Source of the DNA: Curtobacterium sp. ZW137
GTDB lineage: Bacteria; Actinomycetota; Actinomycetes; Actinomycetales; Microbacteriaceae
DNA: 64,000 nt
Assembly: GCF_003762905.1 (NCBI RefSeq)
Contig: NZ_RJKS01000005.1
Coordinates: 1 to 64,000, forward strand
Direction: 5' to 3'
The translations under genes and the position numbers were made by a program. Shown one piece after another: positions 9,063 through 20,089 of the stretch. The notes beneath the pieces are model-generated. The model had not been told where the DNA came from. It was given only the letters and a program-made list of their open reading frames with translations, and did no database searches. Position 1 is the first letter of the stretch, and every line of letters begins with the position of its first letter.

Positions 9063-9202
9063 GGCAGCGCCGACACCGGAGCCGAGGACCCCACGCAGGA
9101 TCGTTGCGTGCAGGGCCGCTCAGACGCAACATCCCCGAAACACCGTCTACGATTGTCGAAGCCGCGCTCGGTCGCGGACCCGTCCTCCAGGAGTACCCGC
9201 CC

Positions 9203-11543
<2,341 letters not shown>

Positions 11544-11553
11544 CCACCCGACC

Positions 11554-11593
11554 GACGGGAGGCCCGGTGCCAGCTGGCACCGGGCCTCCCGTC
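11554..11593. terminator. 40-bp perfect palindrome after asd (family copy 1)
   Basis: Starts GACGGGAGGCCCGGTGCCAG and continues as its exact reverse complement. Near-identical palindromes follow the genes ending at 54091 and 60139. Followed by CGTTTGTT, a poor U-tract. Likely an intrinsic terminator. Confidence 0.75.
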
Positions 11594-11626
11594 CGTTTGT
11601 TGGGAGCGTCGACGACGCGACGCCAG

Positions 11627-11638
11627 TAGGATCGTCGG
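11627..11638 (+). promoter_or_regulatory. Leaderless-type -10 box before mqo
   Basis: TAGGAT at 11627-11632 ends six bases before GTG 11639; no Shine-Dalgarno sequence. Confidence 0.5.
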
Positions 11639-13126
11639 GTGGCAGTGAAGCAGGTGGACCCCATCGACGTCGTCCTCGTCGGGGGAGGGATCATGAGCGC
11701 GACGCTCGGTGCGATCATCCACCGGCTCGAGCCGAGCTGGAAGATCCGCGTCTACGAGCGGCTCGGCAGTGTGGCGCAGGAATCCTCGAACCCGTGGAAC
11801 AACGCGGGGACCGGGCACTCCGCCCTCTGCGAGCTGAACTACACGCCGGAGCTGCCCGACGGCCGCGTCGAGATCACCAAGGCCGTCAACGTCAACGAGC
11901 AGTTCCAGGTGTCCCGCCAGTTCTGGTCGTTCCTCGTCGAGACCGGCACGCTGCCCGACCCGAAGAGCTTCATCAACCCGACGCCGCACATCTCCTTCGT
12001 CTGGGGTGCGGAGAACGTCGAGTACATGCGTGCCCGGTACGAGGCGATGAAGGACCACCCGCTCTTCGCCGGCCTCGAGTTCAGCGACGACGCCGAGCAG
12101 ATCCGCAAGTGGGCGCCGGCGCTCATCCCCGGTCGCAAGAAGGACCAGCCGATCGCGGCGACGTACTCCGCAGCCGGTTCGGACGTCGACTTCGGGTCCC
12201 TCACGCGGCAGCTGTTCGACCAGCTCGAGGTGGACGGCGTCGAGTTCGAGCCGAACCACCAGGTCACCGCGATCAAGCGTGGCAAGGAGTTCGACGGCTG
12301 GGCACTCGAGGTCCTCAACGAGGTCGGCCGGTCGAAGCAGAAGATCGCGGCGAAGTTCGTGTTCGTGGGCGCCGGTGGCGGTGCCCTGCAGCTGCTGCAG
12401 AAGTCCGGCATCCCGGAGATCCGCGGGTACGGCGGCTTCCCGGTGTCGGGCGAGTTCCTGCGCACCGACGACCCCGAGGTGGTGCAGAAGCACTCCGCGA
12501 AGGTCTACGGCAAGGCCAGCGTCGGCGCTCCGCCGATGTCGGTGCCGCACCTCGACACCCGCATCGTCGACGGCAGCGCGTCCCTGATGTTCGGTCCGTA
12601 CGCGGGGTTCAGCCCGAAGTTCCTCAAGCAGGGCTCGATGCTCGACCTGTTCCGCTCGATCCGCCCGCACAACCTGCGCCCGATGCTCAGCGTCGCGTTC
12701 TCGAACTTCGACCTGGTCCGGTACCTCGTCGGTCAGCTGCTCGCCTCGAAGTCGACGAAGTTCGACGCCCTCCGGGACTTCATGCCCGCTGCGCAGCCGG
12801 AGAACTGGCACAAGATCATCGCCGGGCAGCGGGTCCAGGTCATCAAGCCGGACAAGGACAAGGGCGGGGTCCTGCAGTTCGGGACAGAGGTCATCACGGC
12901 TGCGGACGGGTCCATCGCGGGTCTGCTCGGCGCGTCGCCGGGGGCCTCGACCGCGGTGCCGATCATGCTCGGGCTGCTGCGGAAGTGCTTCCCGGACCGG
13001 TGGGACCGCTGGGAAGACGCCGTCCGCGTGATGGTGCCGACCTACGGCCAGGACCTCGGCGAGGACGCAGCGCTGGCGGACGCGACGCTGGAGCGCACGG
13101 CGAAGGTGCTCGGCCTGCACCACTGA
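11639..13126 (+). CDS. mqo: Malate:quinone oxidoreductase
   Basis: 495 residues. A membrane-associated FAD enzyme that oxidises malate to oxaloacetate and passes electrons to quinone, as part of the TCA cycle. The N-terminal FAD-binding motif VVLVGGGIMSATLGAII is followed by WKIRVYERL, SSNPWNNAGTGHSALCELNYTP-type substrate region, VFVGAGGGALQLLQKSGIPE and the C-terminal SPGASTAVPIMLGLL. All are typical of the Mqo family and length is normal. It stands alone between the asd terminator and the radical SAM gene. Confidence 0.96.
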   Translation: MAVKQVDPIDVVLVGGGIMSATLGAIIHRLEPSWKIRVYERLGSVAQESSNPWNNAGTGHSALCELNYTPELPDGRVEITKAVNVNEQFQVSRQFWSFLVETGTLPDPKSFINPTPHISFVWGAENVEYMRARYEAMKDHPLFAGLEFSDDAEQIRKWAPALIPGRKKDQPIAATYSAAGSDVDFGSLTRQLFDQLEVDGVEFEPNHQVTAIKRGKEFDGWALEVLNEVGRSKQKIAAKFVFVGAGGGALQLLQKSGIPEIRGYGGFPVSGEFLRTDDPEVVQKHSAKVYGKASVGAPPMSVPHLDTRIVDGSASLMFGPYAGFSPKFLKQGSMLDLFRSIRPHNLRPMLSVAFSNFDLVRYLVGQLLASKSTKFDALRDFMPAAQPENWHKIIAGQRVQVIKPDKDKGGVLQFGTEVITAADGSIAGLLGASPGASTAVPIMLGLLRKCFPDRWDRWEDAVRVMVPTYGQDLGEDAALADATLERTAKVLGLHH

Positions 13127-13150
13127 CCCCGTGGTCGTCTTGCGCTCCGT

Positions 13151-13166
13151 TCGAACGTGTGTTCGA
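13151..13166. promoter_or_regulatory. LexA (SOS) box
   Basis: TCGAACGTGTGTTCGA is a perfect match to the actinobacterial SOS box TCGAAC-N4-GTTCGA. It ends eight bases before the ATG at 13175. A weak -10-like TCGAAT (13163-13168) ends six bases before that ATG, so LexA would cover the promoter. Confidence 0.85.
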
Positions 13167-13174
13167 ATGGTGGC

Positions 13175-14338
13175 ATGCGATGGGACGGGCAGGCGATCGA
13201 CGCGTCGGGGGCGGACATGCTCCCGGGGCTCGAGTCGAACAGCGGGTTCGTCCGGAGCGTGACGACGCCGGAGTTCGCCGGAGTGACCTTCCACGAAGTC
13301 CTCGCGAAGTCGGCGCTGAACCGTGTCGGCGCGATCGACGGTGGCACGTGGGGGATGACGATCAACCCGTACCGCGGCTGCTCGCACGCCTGCGTGTACT
13401 GCTTCGCACGGCCGACCCACACCTACCTCGAGTTCGACGGCGGCTCGGACTTCGACCAGCAGATCGTCGTGAAGACCAACGTCGCCGATGTCCTGCGGCG
13501 TGAGCTCGCGAAGCCGAGCTGGGACCGGCACCCCGTCGCGCTCGGGACCAACACCGACCCGTACCAGCGGGCCGAGGGGAAGTACCGGTTGATGCCGGGC
13601 ATCATCGCGGCCCTGGCGGAGTCCGGCACGCCGTTCAGCATCCTGACCAAGGGGACACTCCTGCGGCGGGACATCCCGGCGCTGGTGGCAGCGTCGAAGG
13701 TGGTGCCGGTCGACCTCGCGATGTCGATCGCGGTCTACGACGACGAACTCCAGCAGTCCGTCGAACCGGGTACCCCGACCACGACGGCGCGGCTGGCGAC
13801 GGTCCGGGCCGTGCGGGACGCCGGTCTGTCGTGCTCGGTGTTCCTGATGCCGGTGCTGCCCTACATCACCGACACCACGGCGCACCTCGACGACGCCATC
13901 GGCCGCGCCGCTGCGGCCGGTGCGACGAGCGTGATGTACTCGGCGCTCCACCTCAAGCCGGGCGTGAAGCCCTGGTACATGGACTGGCTGGCGCGGACCC
14001 ACCCGGACCTCGTCGCGCGGTACCGGGCGATGTACCTCGACAACACGTACCCGCCGAAGGACTACCGGCGCTGGCTCGGGGAGCGGGTGCGGCCGATCAT
14101 GCGGGCGCACGGGGTCGGGCTCGGCCGTGTCGATCCCGCGACGGGGTCGATGGGGTTCAGCGAGGGGAGCGGCCCCGGGACGGACCCTGCGTCGGGTCCC
14201 GGGAGCGATCGCGCCGCGGGCATCTCGCCGCTCAAGCGCGCAGACCGGACATGGGACGCCCGCCACGACGTACGGACCGCCGCCCTGCGGACCGCCGCGC
14301 GTGCGGGCATCACGAACGGCGTGCCCACGCTGTTCTGA
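13175..14338 (+). CDS. Rv2578c-family radical SAM protein, SOS-regulated
   Basis: 387 residues from the ATG at 13175. The radical SAM cluster motif is CSHACVYCFAR (CxxxCxxC) near residue 67, preceded by INPYRG. This with GTNTDPYQRAEGKYRLMPGI and YKDN-like YPPKDYRRW is typical of the Rv2578c branch, related to spore photoproduct lyase/SplB-like enzymes. The substrate is unknown; the context suggests DNA damage. The GTG at 13157 falls inside the LexA box, so it is rejected as a start. From memory, the mycobacterial homologue is in the LexA regulon. The C-terminal ~50 residues are low-complexity and probably disordered. Confidence 0.88.
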   Translation: MRWDGQAIDASGADMLPGLESNSGFVRSVTTPEFAGVTFHEVLAKSALNRVGAIDGGTWGMTINPYRGCSHACVYCFARPTHTYLEFDGGSDFDQQIVVKTNVADVLRRELAKPSWDRHPVALGTNTDPYQRAEGKYRLMPGIIAALAESGTPFSILTKGTLLRRDIPALVAASKVVPVDLAMSIAVYDDELQQSVEPGTPTTTARLATVRAVRDAGLSCSVFLMPVLPYITDTTAHLDDAIGRAAAAGATSVMYSALHLKPGVKPWYMDWLARTHPDLVARYRAMYLDNTYPPKDYRRWLGERVRPIMRAHGVGLGRVDPATGSMGFSEGSGPGTDPASGPGSDRAAGISPLKRADRTWDARHDVRTAALRTAARAGITNGVPTLF

Positions 14339-14494
14339 GGACCCGTCGGTCCGCGTTCGGGGGACACCGGACCCCGTCCGTGGCCGGTATCATCGACTCT
14401 GTCGTCGCCTGGTGCCCGATCCGGGGTACACGGCCTCTCCGTTGGTGGTTTGATCGTGGGCGGCGCCTCCTGGCTCCCCGGAAGGACCACCACC

Positions 14495-15709
14495 GTGCTC
14501 GGCATCCCCACGCACCTCGCTCCGCGAGTGAACGCGTGGTCGACGGTCCGGGCGTTCCACGCGGCGGCGATCGGCTCGCTCGGCGCCGCGGTCGTCGCGC
14601 TCCTGCTCTTCCGGATCGCCGACCCCGACGTGCACGTGATCGGTGCCGTCGCCGCGCTCCTCCCGATGCTCGGAATGATCGGCGTGCACGTGCAGTTCGG
14701 CACCTGGCGGTCCGCGGTGGCCTTCCTCGTCGTCGGCGGGGTGTGCGCCTGGTGGTTCGCGCTCGTGGTCGCGCGGGAGATCCCCGAGCCGTGGGCGACG
14801 TCGTACCTGATGTCCCTGGTCGTCGTGCCGCTGGTCCTGGTGGGCGGTGCGGGTGCGGTGCCCGGACGGGTGGTGCTCTGGTCCATCGCCGGCTTCGGGG
14901 TCGGGCGACTCGCGACGACGATCGCGAACATCCAGTCCGGCGACTCGTACCACCCGCTCGTGCTCGCCTGGGTGACCCTGGCGTTCGTGGCGGCCATCGT
15001 GCTCGCGGCCGGACGGAGCACGGCGCGGTCGCAGCGCGTCCAGCCGGAGCTCCTGCGCTCCGCGCGGGAAGAGCACGTGTCCGCCTACCGTGCCGGCGTC
15101 GAAGCCGAGGCCGCCGCGATCCTGCACGACACCGTCCTCAACCACCTCGGCGCGATCGCGCTCGCCCCGGACGGTCCCATGGACGAACAGCTCGCCCGCA
15201 CGGTCGAGGCCGACGTCGCGATGATCACCGGCAAGGAGTGGCTCGCCGCCGAACCGGCCGGCGCCACGGGTGCCGCGGTGCACGCGTTCGAGCACGTGGT
15301 CGAGGAGCACCGGGCACTCGGCCTCGACGTCACGGTCACCGGCGACCCCGCCGCGGTCGGACGACTCGACCCCGCGGCGGTGACGGCACTGGTGCGCGCC
15401 GTGGGGCAGTGCCTGGCGAACGTCCGGAAGCACGCCGGGACCGACTCGGCCGAGGTGAGCGTGTTCGACGACGGTGTCGCCTGCACCGTGATGGTGGTGG
15501 ACGACGGCCGTGGGTTCGACGAGCAGGAGACCGGTGCGGACCGGATGGGGCTCCGCAACTCGGTGCGGGAGCGCATCGGCCGTGTCGGCGGTGACGTGCA
15601 GGTGTGGTCCTCGCCCGGCACCGGGACCAGCGTGATGATGTCCGTGCCGTACCCGGCGCTGACCGGTTCGGTGCCGACGGCCGGCCACGGCGACGGAGCG
15701 GCATCGTGA
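14495..15709 (+). CDS. Membrane sensor histidine kinase (HisKA_3-like)
   Basis: 404 residues from the GTG at 14495, with GGAAGGA eight bases upstream. Five or six hydrophobic segments fill residues ~20-172 (for example AAVVALLLF, LMSLVVVPLVLVGG, LAFVAAIVLAAG). A short linker leads to AAAILHDTVLNHLG with phospho-acceptor His 211. The ATPase domain has CLANVRKHAGTDSAEV (N box), VDDGRGFD (G1) and GLRNSVRERIGRVGG...SPGTGTS (G2). It probably autophosphorylates and signals to the LuxR-type regulator at 16847. The stimulus is unknown. Stop and next start overlap as GTGA. Confidence 0.88.
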   Translation: MLGIPTHLAPRVNAWSTVRAFHAAAIGSLGAAVVALLLFRIADPDVHVIGAVAALLPMLGMIGVHVQFGTWRSAVAFLVVGGVCAWWFALVVAREIPEPWATSYLMSLVVVPLVLVGGAGAVPGRVVLWSIAGFGVGRLATTIANIQSGDSYHPLVLAWVTLAFVAAIVLAAGRSTARSQRVQPELLRSAREEHVSAYRAGVEAEAAAILHDTVLNHLGAIALAPDGPMDEQLARTVEADVAMITGKEWLAAEPAGATGAAVHAFEHVVEEHRALGLDVTVTGDPAAVGRLDPAAVTALVRAVGQCLANVRKHAGTDSAEVSVFDDGVACTVMVVDDGRGFDEQETGADRMGLRNSVRERIGRVGGDVQVWSSPGTGTSVMMSVPYPALTGSVPTAGHGDGAAS

Positions 15710-16860
15710 CCGGGCGGACCGCCCAGCAGTACGACCCCCTCGGCGTGATGGGGTCCCGGCCGCTGGCCGTCGTCCTCGGCGCCGTGGGCCTGGTCTGGGC
15801 GATCGCCGTGTCCGTCTTCGACCGCGACGTCGTCGGCAGCCCGACGCTCAGCGCGCTCACCGTGCTGTTGCTCGCCGCCTCGACCGCGGTGGTCGTCACG
15901 GCCTCGAGCCCGTTCCGCGCCCCGTTCCCGCGATGGGCGTTCGCCGCGCACGTCGCCCTGCTCGCGGTGGCCGCCGTCACGAGCGTCGCAGCGCAGTGGG
16001 GCCCGGACCGCAGTGCCCTGAACGACTTCATGTCCCTGCTCACCGCGACCGGCATCGTCATGGTCGCGCCGTACCGGCCGTGGGGCGACCTGGTGGTCGG
16101 CGGCGTCGTGCTCGCGGTGGTCGACGGTGTGGCGTGGGGGCTCGCGGCGTCCGTGTTCCCGCACGACGTCCCGCTGTCGGTCTCAGCCTTCCTCGCGGCG
16201 GCGCCGACGCTCGTCCTGACCGCCGCGTCCGGTGTGTTCGCGTGGACCTTCGCCGGCCTGGCCGAGCGTGTGCAGATCCGTGCCGGCTCGTACTCCGTCG
16301 AGCGCGCAGAGCGTGACGGCATCGCGGCGAGCGTGCAGCAGGACCGCTCGACGATCCTGGCGCGGGACGTCGCCCCGTTCTTCGCCGAGCTCCGCACCCG
16401 TGAGACCATCACCGACGCCGACCGGGCCCGTGCCCGTGCGATCGCGGACGGCATCCGGCGCGTGATGGTCGCCGACGCCGACCGGACGTGGTTCGAGCAC
16501 GCGGTCCGGGCCGAGGGTGGCCCGAGCGCCAGGGTCGACGACCCGGACGGCCTCATCGCGACGCTCGACGCCGACCAGCGCACCGTGCTCCGCACCTTCG
16601 TCCGGGCGGTGCTCCGCGCCTCCACCGTCGACCCGGCGGGCTTCTCCGCCGCGGTCACACGGAGCGCCGACACCGGCCCAGGGGACGCGGCCGGCCGCCG
16701 GGTCTCGGTCGCGTTCGACGTCGCCGTCGCGGACTCCGACATCGGCATCCACCGGACGTTCGACCCCTACTTCGCCGTCCTCCGCGTCACGTTCCCCGAC
16801 CTCGACGTCTCCGTCCGACCATCCTCCCTCGCACTAAGGTTCTCGTATGACCAGCACTGA
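15706..16860 (+). CDS. Membrane protein of the two-component locus, no kinase motifs
   Basis: 384 residues from GTG 15706, which overlaps the kinase stop. Residues ~12-185 hold five to six membrane spans (such as RPLAVVLGAVGLVWAIAVSVF and ALTVLLLAASTAVVVTA). The cytoplasmic half contains helices around ERAERDGIAASVQQDRSTIL and a C-terminal domain with VSVAFDVAVADSDIGIHRTF. Its membrane layout copies that of the upstream kinase, but no phospho-acceptor His, N box or glycine-rich ATP lid can be seen. It may be a degenerate kinase partner or sensor subunit. It overlaps the response regulator by 14 bases. Confidence 0.75.
   Translation: MTGRTAQQYDPLGVMGSRPLAVVLGAVGLVWAIAVSVFDRDVVGSPTLSALTVLLLAASTAVVVTASSPFRAPFPRWAFAAHVALLAVAAVTSVAAQWGPDRSALNDFMSLLTATGIVMVAPYRPWGDLVVGGVVLAVVDGVAWGLAASVFPHDVPLSVSAFLAAAPTLVLTAASGVFAWTFAGLAERVQIRAGSYSVERAERDGIAASVQQDRSTILARDVAPFFAELRTRETITDADRARARAIADGIRRVMVADADRTWFEHAVRAEGGPSARVDDPDGLIATLDADQRTVLRTFVRAVLRASTVDPAGFSAAVTRSADTGPGDAAGRRVSVAFDVAVADSDIGIHRTFDPYFAVLRVTFPDLDVSVRPSSLALRFSYDQH
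16835..16846 (+). promoter_or_regulatory. Leaderless-type -10 box inside the upstream gene
   Basis: TAAGGT (16835-16840) ends six bases before ATG 16847. It suggests a separate promoter for the response regulator within the end of the preceding gene. Confidence 0.45.
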
Positions 16861-17548
16861 CCCGAACAGGCTGACGGAGGGCTCGCCCGCCCTGCCGAAC
16901 CCCGGATCACGCCGGGTGCGTCTGGCCATCCTCGACGACCACGAAGTGCTGCTGGACAGCCTGTCGAGCTGGATCGCCGTGAACGCGTTCGACTTCGACC
17001 TGGCCCTGACCGCGCACTCCTGGCTCGAGATGGTGCACAGCGACAGCTTCCCGACCGACCTGGTGTTCCTCGACTTCCAGCTCAAGGAACCCGTCTCGAT
17101 CGAAGCCCGTGTCCGCACCTGCCGCGCCGCCGGTGCGAAGGTCATCGTGCTCTCCAGCCTCGACACCCGCGAGTCCCGCGACCGTGCCCTCGCGGCCGGT
17201 GCTGCAGCGTTCCTGTCGAAGTCCCTCCCCATGCGTGAGGTGATGGACGTCGCCCGTGACGTCATGGGCGTCGAGCGGGAGACCCCGTCGCAGCGCGAGT
17301 GGCGCCCGCTCCCGACCGGTGCGACGGCGCACCAGCGGCCGAAGCTCAGCCACGGCGAGGAAGAAGCGCTCCGCCTGTACGTCTCGGGCTACTCCACGAA
17401 CGAAGTGGCATCGCAGATGAACGTGCAGTACGAGACCGCGAAGACCTACCTGCGGCGCGTGCGTGAGAAGTACGCCAAGGTCGGTCGTCCGGCGTCGAAG
17501 AAGTCCGATCTGATCCGTCGTGCGGCGGAGGACGGCTTCCTCTCCTAG
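16847..17548 (+). CDS. Response regulator, LuxR/NarL-like
   Basis: 233 residues. The receiver domain shows LAILDDHEVLLDSL with the acidic pair and LVFLDFQ with the phospho-acceptor Asp, then VIVLSS and KS as the conserved Thr/Ser and Lys. The C-terminal helix-turn-helix runs LSHGEEEALRLYVSGYSTNEV ... YETAKTYLRRVREKYAKVGR, somewhat diverged from typical LuxR. It is the expected partner of the kinase at 14495. Its stop overlaps the GTG of tdk by one base (TAGTG). Confidence 0.88.
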   Translation: MTSTDPNRLTEGSPALPNPGSRRVRLAILDDHEVLLDSLSSWIAVNAFDFDLALTAHSWLEMVHSDSFPTDLVFLDFQLKEPVSIEARVRTCRAAGAKVIVLSSLDTRESRDRALAAGAAAFLSKSLPMREVMDVARDVMGVERETPSQREWRPLPTGATAHQRPKLSHGEEEALRLYVSGYSTNEVASQMNVQYETAKTYLRRVREKYAKVGRPASKKSDLIRRAAEDGFLS

Positions 17549-18180
17549 TGGCGAAGCTGTACTTCCGCTACGGGGCGATGAACAGCGGCAAGAGCACCGG
17601 GCTGCTGCAGGCCGCGTACAACTACGAGGAGCGCGGGCACCGGGTGCTCCTCGCGAAGCCGTCCGTGGACACCAAGGGCGACCGCGAGATCGTGTCCCGG
17701 CTCGGCGTGACGCGGCAGGTCGACATCGTGTTCGCCGCCGAGGACGACGTCCGCGCGGCCGTGACGGCAGCGGGCGCCCGGGATCCCGAGTCGGAGCGGC
17801 TCGACGGCATGGTCCGCTCGGTGAGCTGCGTGCTCGTCGACGAGGCCCAGTTCCTCAGCCCGCGCCAGGTCGACGACCTGCTCCGCATCGCGGTCCTCGA
17901 TGAGGTCCCGGTGATCGCGTACGGCATCCGCACGGACTTCCGGACCGAGGCGTTCCCGGGCAGCCGGCGGCTCCTCGAGCTCGCGCACTCCCTCGAAGAG
18001 CTCAAGACGATCTGCCGCTGCGGCCGCAAGGCGGTCTTCAACGCGCGGAAGGTCGACGGACGGTTCGTGTTCGACGGATCGCAGGTCGCGATCGACGGCG
18101 TGGACGTGGAGTACGAGTCGCTCTGCGCGAACTGCTACCTGACGGAGTCCGGCGGCCGGCTCGACGGCGACCTGGCCTGA
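17548..18180 (+). CDS. tdk: Thymidine kinase, type II
   Basis: 210 residues. It phosphorylates thymidine (salvage) with ATP in the cytoplasm. The P-loop YGAMNSGKST is at residues 7-16, the Walker B-like VLVDEAQFL follows the lid, and the zinc site is formed by CRCGRKA and CANCYL. GSRRLLELAHSLEELKTICRCG is typical of the type II (tetrameric, TK1-like) family. Length is normal. Coupled to the preceding regulator by a one-base overlap. Confidence 0.96.
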   Translation: MAKLYFRYGAMNSGKSTGLLQAAYNYEERGHRVLLAKPSVDTKGDREIVSRLGVTRQVDIVFAAEDDVRAAVTAAGARDPESERLDGMVRSVSCVLVDEAQFLSPRQVDDLLRIAVLDEVPVIAYGIRTDFRTEAFPGSRRLLELAHSLEELKTICRCGRKAVFNARKVDGRFVFDGSQVAIDGVDVEYESLCANCYLTESGGRLDGDLA

Positions 18181-18186
18181 CGGGCC

Positions 18187-18211
18187 CGACCCCGGCCTCC
18201 CGTCCGGGTCG
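18187..18211 (+). terminator. Short GC hairpin after tdk
   Basis: CGACCC (18187-18192) pairs with GGGTCG (18206-18211), with an extra CGG/CCG inside. No U-tract. Probably ends the two-component-tdk transcript. Confidence 0.45.
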
Positions 18212-18255
18212 ACGCACCACGGAATGAACGCCGGCCGGGCGGCGTTGGCGACCAC

Positions 18256-19296
18256 ATGAGCGACGCATCCGTGCACCTGTCCGTCCTCGACCTGGCCACC
18301 CGTGAGTACGGCCAGTCCAACACCGAGGCCCTGCAGGGGTCCATCGACATGGCGGTGCACGCCGAGAAACTCGGCTACGAGCGCTTCTGGGTCGCCGAGC
18401 ACCACGGCATGCCGGGCATAACCTCGTCGGCTCCCGCCGTGCTCCTGAGCGCCGTGGGCGCCGCCACGAACACGATCCGCATCGGCTCCGGCGGCGTGAT
18501 GCTCCCGAACCACGCGCCGCTCGTCGTCGCCGAGCAGTTCGGCACGCTCCGCGCGCTCTACGGCGACCGCGTCGACCTCGGACTCGGCCGTGCGCCGGGC
18601 ACCGACGGCGCGACCGCGATGGCACTCCGCCGCACCGACCGGCTCGACGTCGACGACTTCCCCGAGCGGCTGGCGGACCTGATCGGGTTCTTCACCGGGA
18701 TGGACGCGGAGAACCCGCTCTCCCGCATCCGTGCCGTGCCCGGCTACGGGGACGTCCCGGAGTTCTGGCTGCTCGGCTCCTCCGGCTACAGCGCGCAGGT
18801 CGCGGGTGCGCTCGGCATCTCGTTCGCGTTCGCGCACCACTTCGCGTCCGACAACACCGAGGCGGCGCTGGCGCTCTACCGGGACTCGTTCCGGCCCTCC
18901 CGCTTCCGCTCGGAGCCGAACGCGCTCATCGGCGTGCAGGTCGTCACGGACGAGGACCCCGCGGTGATCGAGGAGCAGAGCGCCCCGGGGATGATCTCCT
19001 TCATCCGGATGCGCCAGGGTGCGAAGCCCGAGCCGGTCTCCATGGAGGAGGCGCGGGCCTACCAGTTCTCCGACCTCGAGCGCCGGTTCATCGCGGCCCG
19101 CACCGAGCGACAGGCGTACGGCTCGGCCGACCAGGTCGCGGACAAGATCAACGCGCTGCTGGAGTCCACGGGCGCGAACGGCGTCATCGTGGCGCCGGGC
19201 GCAGCGCAGGCGCGGTACCGGCACCAGGCGCTCGACGTGGTCGCGTCGCTGCACGAGGCGGGTCGTCTCGTGCGGCCGTCGGTCGCGGTGGGCTGA
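18256..19296 (+). CDS. LLM-class flavin-dependent oxidoreductase
   Basis: 346 residues. Bacterial luciferase-like TIM-barrel monooxygenase using reduced flavin. Motifs: LSVLDLATREYGQS at the start, AEKLGYERFWVAEHHGMPGI, IRIGSGGVMLPNHAPLVVAEQFGTL and DLGLGRAPGTDG. These fit the MsnO8-type subfamily common in actinobacteria. The substrate cannot be predicted from sequence. No RBS of note; a stand-alone gene convergent with the response regulator at 19460. Confidence 0.9.
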   Translation: MSDASVHLSVLDLATREYGQSNTEALQGSIDMAVHAEKLGYERFWVAEHHGMPGITSSAPAVLLSAVGAATNTIRIGSGGVMLPNHAPLVVAEQFGTLRALYGDRVDLGLGRAPGTDGATAMALRRTDRLDVDDFPERLADLIGFFTGMDAENPLSRIRAVPGYGDVPEFWLLGSSGYSAQVAGALGISFAFAHHFASDNTEAALALYRDSFRPSRFRSEPNALIGVQVVTDEDPAVIEEQSAPGMISFIRMRQGAKPEPVSMEEARAYQFSDLERRFIAARTERQAYGSADQVADKINALLESTGANGVIVAPGAAQARYRHQALDVVASLHEAGRLVRPSVAVG

Positions 19297-19337
19297 CGCC
19301 GGGGCTGACGCGGGCGGCGCTCGCACTGGTTCGGGAT

Positions 19338-19394
19338 CGAGTGCGCAGGAGACGTCGAGTCCGGGGACGCAAGTCCGCGTTGTCTGCGCACTCG
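19338..19394. terminator. Bidirectional hairpin between convergent genes
   Basis: CGAGTGCGCAG (19338-19348) and CTGCGCACTCG (19384-19394) form a perfect 11-bp stem around a 35-base loop. It serves the oxidoreductase (+) and the response regulator (-). Confidence 0.6.
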
Positions 19395-19441
19395 GAGGTC
19401 GCGGCGTCGCGGACGCGGCGTCGCGCTGGCCTTCCGGCGAT

Positions 19442-19456
19442 CCGGCCTGGAGGCTC
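19442..19456 (+). repeat. Intergenic 15-mer repeat, copy 2
   Basis: CCGGCCTGGAGGCTC, just beyond the stop of the leftward response regulator gene. See 3330, 42617 and 49183. Confidence 0.5.
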
Positions 19457-19459
19457 GGT

Positions 19460-20089
19460 TCAGCCGAGCAGGCCGAGTCGCGTGGCCGTCGCCACGGCCC
19501 CGACCCGGCTGGTGACGTCGAGCTTTCGGAACACGTTGTAGACGTGGCGCTTCACCGTCCCGACCGCGAGGCCGAGGTCGCCGGCGATCTCGGCGTTCGA
19601 GCGTGCCGCCGCGACGAGGCGGAGGACCTCGACCTCCCGGTCGCTGAGCGGTGACCCGGCACGGGCGTCGGTGATCACGTCCACGGGGAACGTCACGGGG
19701 GCCGCCGGTCCGGTGCTCGCCCGGACGATGCGCTCGACGAGTTCGCGGCTCGGGGTGTCCTTCGTCACGAAGTCCACCGCGCCGGCGTCGAGGAGCGCAC
19801 GGCGGAGGACCGCGTCCCGGTGCATGGTCAGGACGACCACGGCGATGCGCGGGTGGTTCCGCCGCACGGTCGCGATGGTCGTGCGGGCCGGGGGACCGTC
19901 GAGCTCGACGTCGAGGAGCAGCACGTCGACGGCGGCGGCCTCGGCCCCGTTCAGCACGTCGGACGGGCGCTCCCCGTGCGCGACCACCCGGATCGTCGGG
20001 ACGGACGCCAGGATCGTGGCGAGGCCCTCGCGGAAGAGCCGGTGGTCGTCGACGATCGCCACGTGGGTGATCGAACCCGCACCGCTCAC
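19460..20089 (-). CDS. Response regulator, NarL/LuxR family
   Basis: 209 residues. The receiver has VAIVDDHRLFREGL (acidic pair), VLLLDVEL (phospho-acceptor Asp), VVVLTMH and TKDTPS (Lys). The C-terminal LuxR helix-turn-helix is clear: PLSDREVEVLRLVAAARSNAEIAGDLGLAVGTVKRHVYNVFRKL. It overlaps the stop of the histidine kinase by 4 bases (ATGA), so kinase and regulator are one leftward operon. Targets unknown. Confidence 0.94.
   Translation of the reverse strand: MSGAGSITHVAIVDDHRLFREGLATILASVPTIRVVAHGERPSDVLNGAEAAAVDVLLLDVELDGPPARTTIATVRRNHPRIAVVVLTMHRDAVLRRALLDAGAVDFVTKDTPSRELVERIVRASTGPAAPVTFPVDVITDARAGSPLSDREVEVLRLVAAARSNAEIAGDLGLAVGTVKRHVYNVFRKLDVTSRVGAVATATRLGLLG

Noticed and set aside
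9063..9202. Lysine riboswitch or leader peptide before lysC.
   Set aside because: The 140-bp gap shows no recognisable lysine-riboswitch core or short Lys/Thr-rich frame; only a possible TACGAT promoter box at 9142-9147 region.
13157..13174. GTG 13157 as the start of the radical SAM gene.
   Set aside because: It lies inside the LexA box and would add six residues with no family support; ATG 13175 fits better.
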